Source: Pilimelia anulata
GTDB lineage: Bacteria; Actinomycetota; Actinomycetes; Mycobacteriales; Micromonosporaceae
Reading direction: 5' to 3'
Length of the DNA: 64,000 nucleotides
Assembly (NCBI RefSeq): GCF_014647895.1
Contig: NZ_BMQB01000001.1
Span: 310,001 to 374,000, forward strand
Both the position numbers and the translations under genes were made by a program. Positions 61,757 through 64,000 of the stretch are shown here, piece after piece (position 1 is the first letter of the stretch; each line of letters starts with the position of its first letter). The notes below the pieces were generated by a model that ran no database searches, had not been told where the DNA came from, and worked only from the letters and a program-made list of their open reading frames with translations.

Positions 61757-62206
61757 GTGGCCGTCAAGATCCGGCTCATGCGGATGGGCAAGATCCGCAA
61801 CCCGCAGTACCGCATCGTCATCGCCGACTCGCGTACCAAGCGCGACGGTCGCGCGATCGAGTACGTCGGCATCTACCAGCCGAAGCACGACCCGTCGCTG
61901 ATCGAGGTCAAGTCCGAGCGGGTCCAGCACTGGCTCTCGGTCGGTGCCCAGCCCAGCGAGGCCGTCCAGCGGCTGCTGGAGTTGACCGGCGACTGGCAGA
62001 AGTTCAAGGGCCTGCCGGCCCCGACCAAGCCGCTGCTCGTCCCGGCCGTGAAGGCCCGTGCGGAGGCCGCTGCCGCCGCCGCCGAGACGGCCGCGGCCGA
62101 CACCGCCGCGGAGCAGCCGGCCGCCAAGAAGGCCGCGCCGAAGAAGGCCAAGGCCGACGACGGTGCGGAGGCCGCGCCGGCGGCCGCCGCCGGTGAGCAG
62201 GCCTGA
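61757..62206 (+). CDS. rpsP: 30S ribosomal protein S16
   Basis: S16 of 149 residues: the conserved core [20 protein letters not shown] to [10 protein letters not shown], followed by an Ala/Lys-rich tail from about residue 95 ([20 protein letters not shown] and [12 protein letters not shown]), common in actinobacteria. The GTG at 61757 has AGGAGC upstream. It heads the rpsP-khpA-rimM-trmD operon. The preceding 249 bp hold no gene, only repeated TGTCGGG-like words near 61541 and 61559 and CAGAAT near 61614, a possible -10. Confidence 0.97.
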   Translation: MAVKIRLMRMGKIRNPQYRIVIADSRTKRDGRAIEYVGIYQPKHDPSLIEVKSERVQHWLSVGAQPSEAVQRLLELTGDWQKFKGLPAPTKPLLVPAVKARAEAAAAAAETAAADTAAEQPAAKKAAPKKAKADDGAEAAPAAAAGEQA

Positions 62207-62207
62207 C

Positions 62208-62441
62208 ATGGCGCTGCGGCCGGCCCTGGAGCACCTGGTCAAGGGCATCGTCGACAACCCGGACGACGTGCGCGTGCGGCTGGTCGACTCGCGGCGCGGC
62301 AAGCGCCTGGAGGTCCGCGTCCACCCCGAGGACCTCGGTACGGTGATCGGCCGCGGCGGCCGCACGGCGAAGGCCCTGCGTACCGTCGTCGGCTCGATCG
62401 GCGGGCGCGGCGTGCGCGTCGACATCGTCGACGCCTACTGA
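62208..62441 (+). CDS. khpA: KH-domain RNA-binding protein KhpA
   Basis: A 77-residue protein, MALRPALEHLVKGIVDNPDD to VRVDIVDAY. The KH signature is GTVIGRGGRTAKALRTVVG, with the GRGG loop that contacts RNA. KhpA partners with KhpB/Jag in other Gram-positives to affect cell elongation and RNA metabolism. It sits one base after the rpsP stop and 14 bases before rimM, the standard place. The ATG at 62208 gives the family start. Confidence 0.95.
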   Translation: MALRPALEHLVKGIVDNPDDVRVRLVDSRRGKRLEVRVHPEDLGTVIGRGGRTAKALRTVVGSIGGRGVRVDIVDAY

Positions 62442-62455
62442 ACCGCCCGCGACCG

Positions 62456-63010
62456 ATGCATGTGATCGTCGGCCGGATCGTCCGTCCGCACGGCATCCGC
62501 GGTGAGGTCATCGTGGACGTGCGGACGGACGAGCCGGAGCAGCGGTTCACGCCCGGCACCGCCCTGCTGACCGGCACCGCCCGCGGCCCGGCCCCGGCAC
62601 CGCCGGCCACCGACGGGCGCTGGGTCGTACCCGAGCGGCTGCGGCTGCGTACCGTCCGGCCGCACCAGGGGCGCCTGCTGGTGACGTTCGACGAGGTCAC
62701 CGACCGCGACGTCGCCGAGGAGGTCCGCGGCGTCGTGCTCTGGGTGCCCGTCGCCGACATCGGCGCGCCCGCCGACCCGGACGAGTACCACGACCACCAG
62801 CTCGTCGGCCTGCGCGCCGTCGACCCGGCCGGCGACCCGGTCGGCGAGGTGCTCCGGATCGACCACGCGCCGGCCGCCGACCTGCTCGTGCTGCGCCGGC
62901 CGGACGGCGCGATCGCGCTGGTGCCGTTCGTCGCGGCGATCGTGCCCGAGGTCGACGTACCCGGCGGCCGGGTCGTGGTCGACGCCCCGCCCGGGCTGTT
63001 CGAGCTGTGA
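62456..63010 (+). CDS. rimM: Ribosome maturation factor RimM
   Basis: RimM helps assemble the 30S head and 16S rRNA 3' domain. The 184-residue protein starts [20 protein letters not shown], the RimM signature, and its N-terminal barrel runs to about 95. The C-terminal PRC-barrel includes [15 protein letters not shown] and [20 protein letters not shown]. Its stop overlaps the trmD start by four bases (GTGA). Confidence 0.95.
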   Translation: MHVIVGRIVRPHGIRGEVIVDVRTDEPEQRFTPGTALLTGTARGPAPAPPATDGRWVVPERLRLRTVRPHQGRLLVTFDEVTDRDVAEEVRGVVLWVPVADIGAPADPDEYHDHQLVGLRAVDPAGDPVGEVLRIDHAPAADLLVLRRPDGAIALVPFVAAIVPEVDVPGGRVVVDAPPGLFEL

Positions 63011-63912
63011 CGGCCCCGCCGCCCCGGCTGCGGGCCGACATCCTGACGATCTTCCCCGGCTACTTCGCGCCGCTGAGCCTGTCGCTGGTCGGGCGGGCGC
63101 GGGCCACCGGGACGCTGGACGTGCGCGTGCACGACCTGCGCGACTGGACCCACGACGTGCACCGGACGGTGGACGACACGCCGTACGGCGGCGGGCCGGG
63201 CATGGTGATGCGGCCCGAGCCGTGGGGCGAGGCCCTGGACACCCTGCTGGTCGGCGGCGCACCCGCCGACGGCGGGGTCGGCGGCGGTAGTGCCGAGAAC
63301 GGCGGCGGGAAGCACGGTGTCGGTGTCGGTGCCGGCGGCTCGGGCGTGATCGGGGGTGCGGCCGTCGGTGGCGGGGTGCCGCGGCTGATCGTGCCGAGTC
63401 CGGCCGGGGCGCGGTTCGACCACGGGCTCGCGGTCGAGCTGGCCGCCGAGCCGTGGCTGGCGTTCGCCTGCGGCCGGTACGAGGGCATCGACGAGCGGGT
63501 CCTCGACGACGCGGCGGCCCGGATGCCGGTGACCGAGGTGTCGCTGGGCGACTACGTGCTGTTCGGCGGCGAGGTGGCCGTGCTGGTGATGCTGGAGGCG
63601 GTCACCCGGCTGCTGCCCGGCGTGCTCGGCAACGCCGACTCGCTGCTGGAGGAGTCGCACGCCGCCGGGCTGCTGGAGGCCCCGGTCTACACGAAGCCGG
63701 CGCAGTGGCGCGGGCGGGACGTACCGGAGGTCCTGCGCTCCGGGGACCACGGTAGGATCGCGCGGTGGCGCCGGGACGAGGCGCTGCGGCGCACGGCCCG
63801 GCGGCGGCCCGACCTGTTGGCCGGACCGGCCCGGCCGAACCTGGACGAACGTGACATCGCCGTATTGGTCGAGGGGGGATTTCCGCCCCCGGCCGGCGGT
63901 ATGGCAAAGTAG
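63007..63912 (+). CDS. trmD: tRNA (guanine(37)-N1)-methyltransferase with Gly-rich insertion
   Basis: TrmD methylates G37 of tRNAs to keep the reading frame. The 301-residue SPOUT protein has [35 protein letters not shown] (54-72), the trefoil-knot SAM site [11 protein letters not shown] (155-164) and [20 protein letters not shown], then the C-terminal helix domain with [19 protein letters not shown]. Residues about 82-124 are a Gly/Ala-rich low-complexity insertion (for example [13 protein letters not shown]) between the N-terminal strand and RLIVPSPAG, apparently longer than usual. The remaining motifs are intact. The start GTG overlaps the rimM stop. Confidence 0.94.
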   Translation: MTAPPPRLRADILTIFPGYFAPLSLSLVGRARATGTLDVRVHDLRDWTHDVHRTVDDTPYGGGPGMVMRPEPWGEALDTLLVGGAPADGGVGGGSAENGGGKHGVGVGAGGSGVIGGAAVGGGVPRLIVPSPAGARFDHGLAVELAAEPWLAFACGRYEGIDERVLDDAAARMPVTEVSLGDYVLFGGEVAVLVMLEAVTRLLPGVLGNADSLLEESHAAGLLEAPVYTKPAQWRGRDVPEVLRSGDHGRIARWRRDEALRRTARRRPDLLAGPARPNLDERDIAVLVEGGFPPPAGGMAK

Positions 63913-64000
63913 GGAGGTTGCCGCGGCCGTTTCGCGCCGCGCGCCACCCGCCCCGCCCTTTCCGGCGGGACAGTGCTGGGAATTGCTCAGCGACCAGATA

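Noticed and set aside
1..64000. tRNA, rRNA, 4.5S RNA, riboswitch or insertion-sequence features
   Set aside because: I looked for cloverleaf-like segments, conserved RNA motifs and transposase proteins and found none I could support; a covariance search would be decisive.

Overview
The window is high-GC (roughly 72% or more) actinobacterial chromosome. Its conserved backbone runs recG, rsmD, coaD, DUF177, rpmF, rnc, mutM, smc, ftsY, ffh, rpsP, khpA, rimM, trmD, preceded by gpsA, ddl, DUF3515, an Lrp-type gene and thiL. From memory this order is typical of Actinomycetes and most like Micromonosporaceae; the family-level call is inference. I see no tRNA, rRNA, insertion sequence, phage or CRISPR array.

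Layout. 1-1278: a nucleotidyltransferase gene cut by the window edge, a truncated partner gene and a GNAT. 1357-6515 (minus): a fatty-acid synthesis operon fabD-fabH-acpP-fabF-accD behind one promoter carrying a palindrome. 6639-9048 (minus): ppk and a small beta-barrel protein. 9161-24435: mostly plus-strand housekeeping genes (phospholipid precursors, cell wall, thiamine, ribosome, DNA repair, CoA). 24436-35975: an accessory block of secreted proteins built on ALF-type helical repeats. 36561-40669: a small coiled-coil protein and SMC. 40682-46954: two SGNH hydrolases, a degenerate HAD protein, Cu/Zn SOD-like protein, DinB protein, a toxin-antitoxin pair and a PhoD-type phosphatase. 47011-48369: ftsY. 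48472-55068: a subtilisin, a flavoprotein, a snapalysin, a membrane protein and a frameshifted G5/excalibur gene. 55223-63912: ffh, three accessory genes, proS, DUF402, rpsP, khpA, rimM and trmD.

The most interesting part is 24436-35975. A 1,284-residue secreted protein has N-terminal ALF repeats, about 730 residues of alanine-rich coiled coil and a C-terminal domain resembling ADP-ribosyltransferases of the DUF3990/PARP-like type, which is the plan of a polymorphic toxin. Three more ALF-repeat proteins follow, two of them paralogues ending in FG-GAP/VCBS calcium-loop repeats, with a family I36-type peptidase inhibitor in the same operon as one. A 16-bp palindrome, TGTCGG-N4-CCGACA, lies at a similar distance upstream of the toxin gene, both FG-GAP paralogues and, about 14 kb away, the secreted subtilisin. 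This suggests one undescribed regulon of secreted toxin, scaffold, inhibitor and protease genes. No regulator for it was recognised in the window.

Second signals: FabD carries a C-terminal biotinyl/lipoyl-like domain without the modified lysine; a HAD protein has lost three of its four catalytic motifs; a 15-bp tandem repeat sits in the leader of one ALF gene; and at least eight genes show a TANNNT box 6-8 nt before the start codon, the signature of leaderless transcripts.
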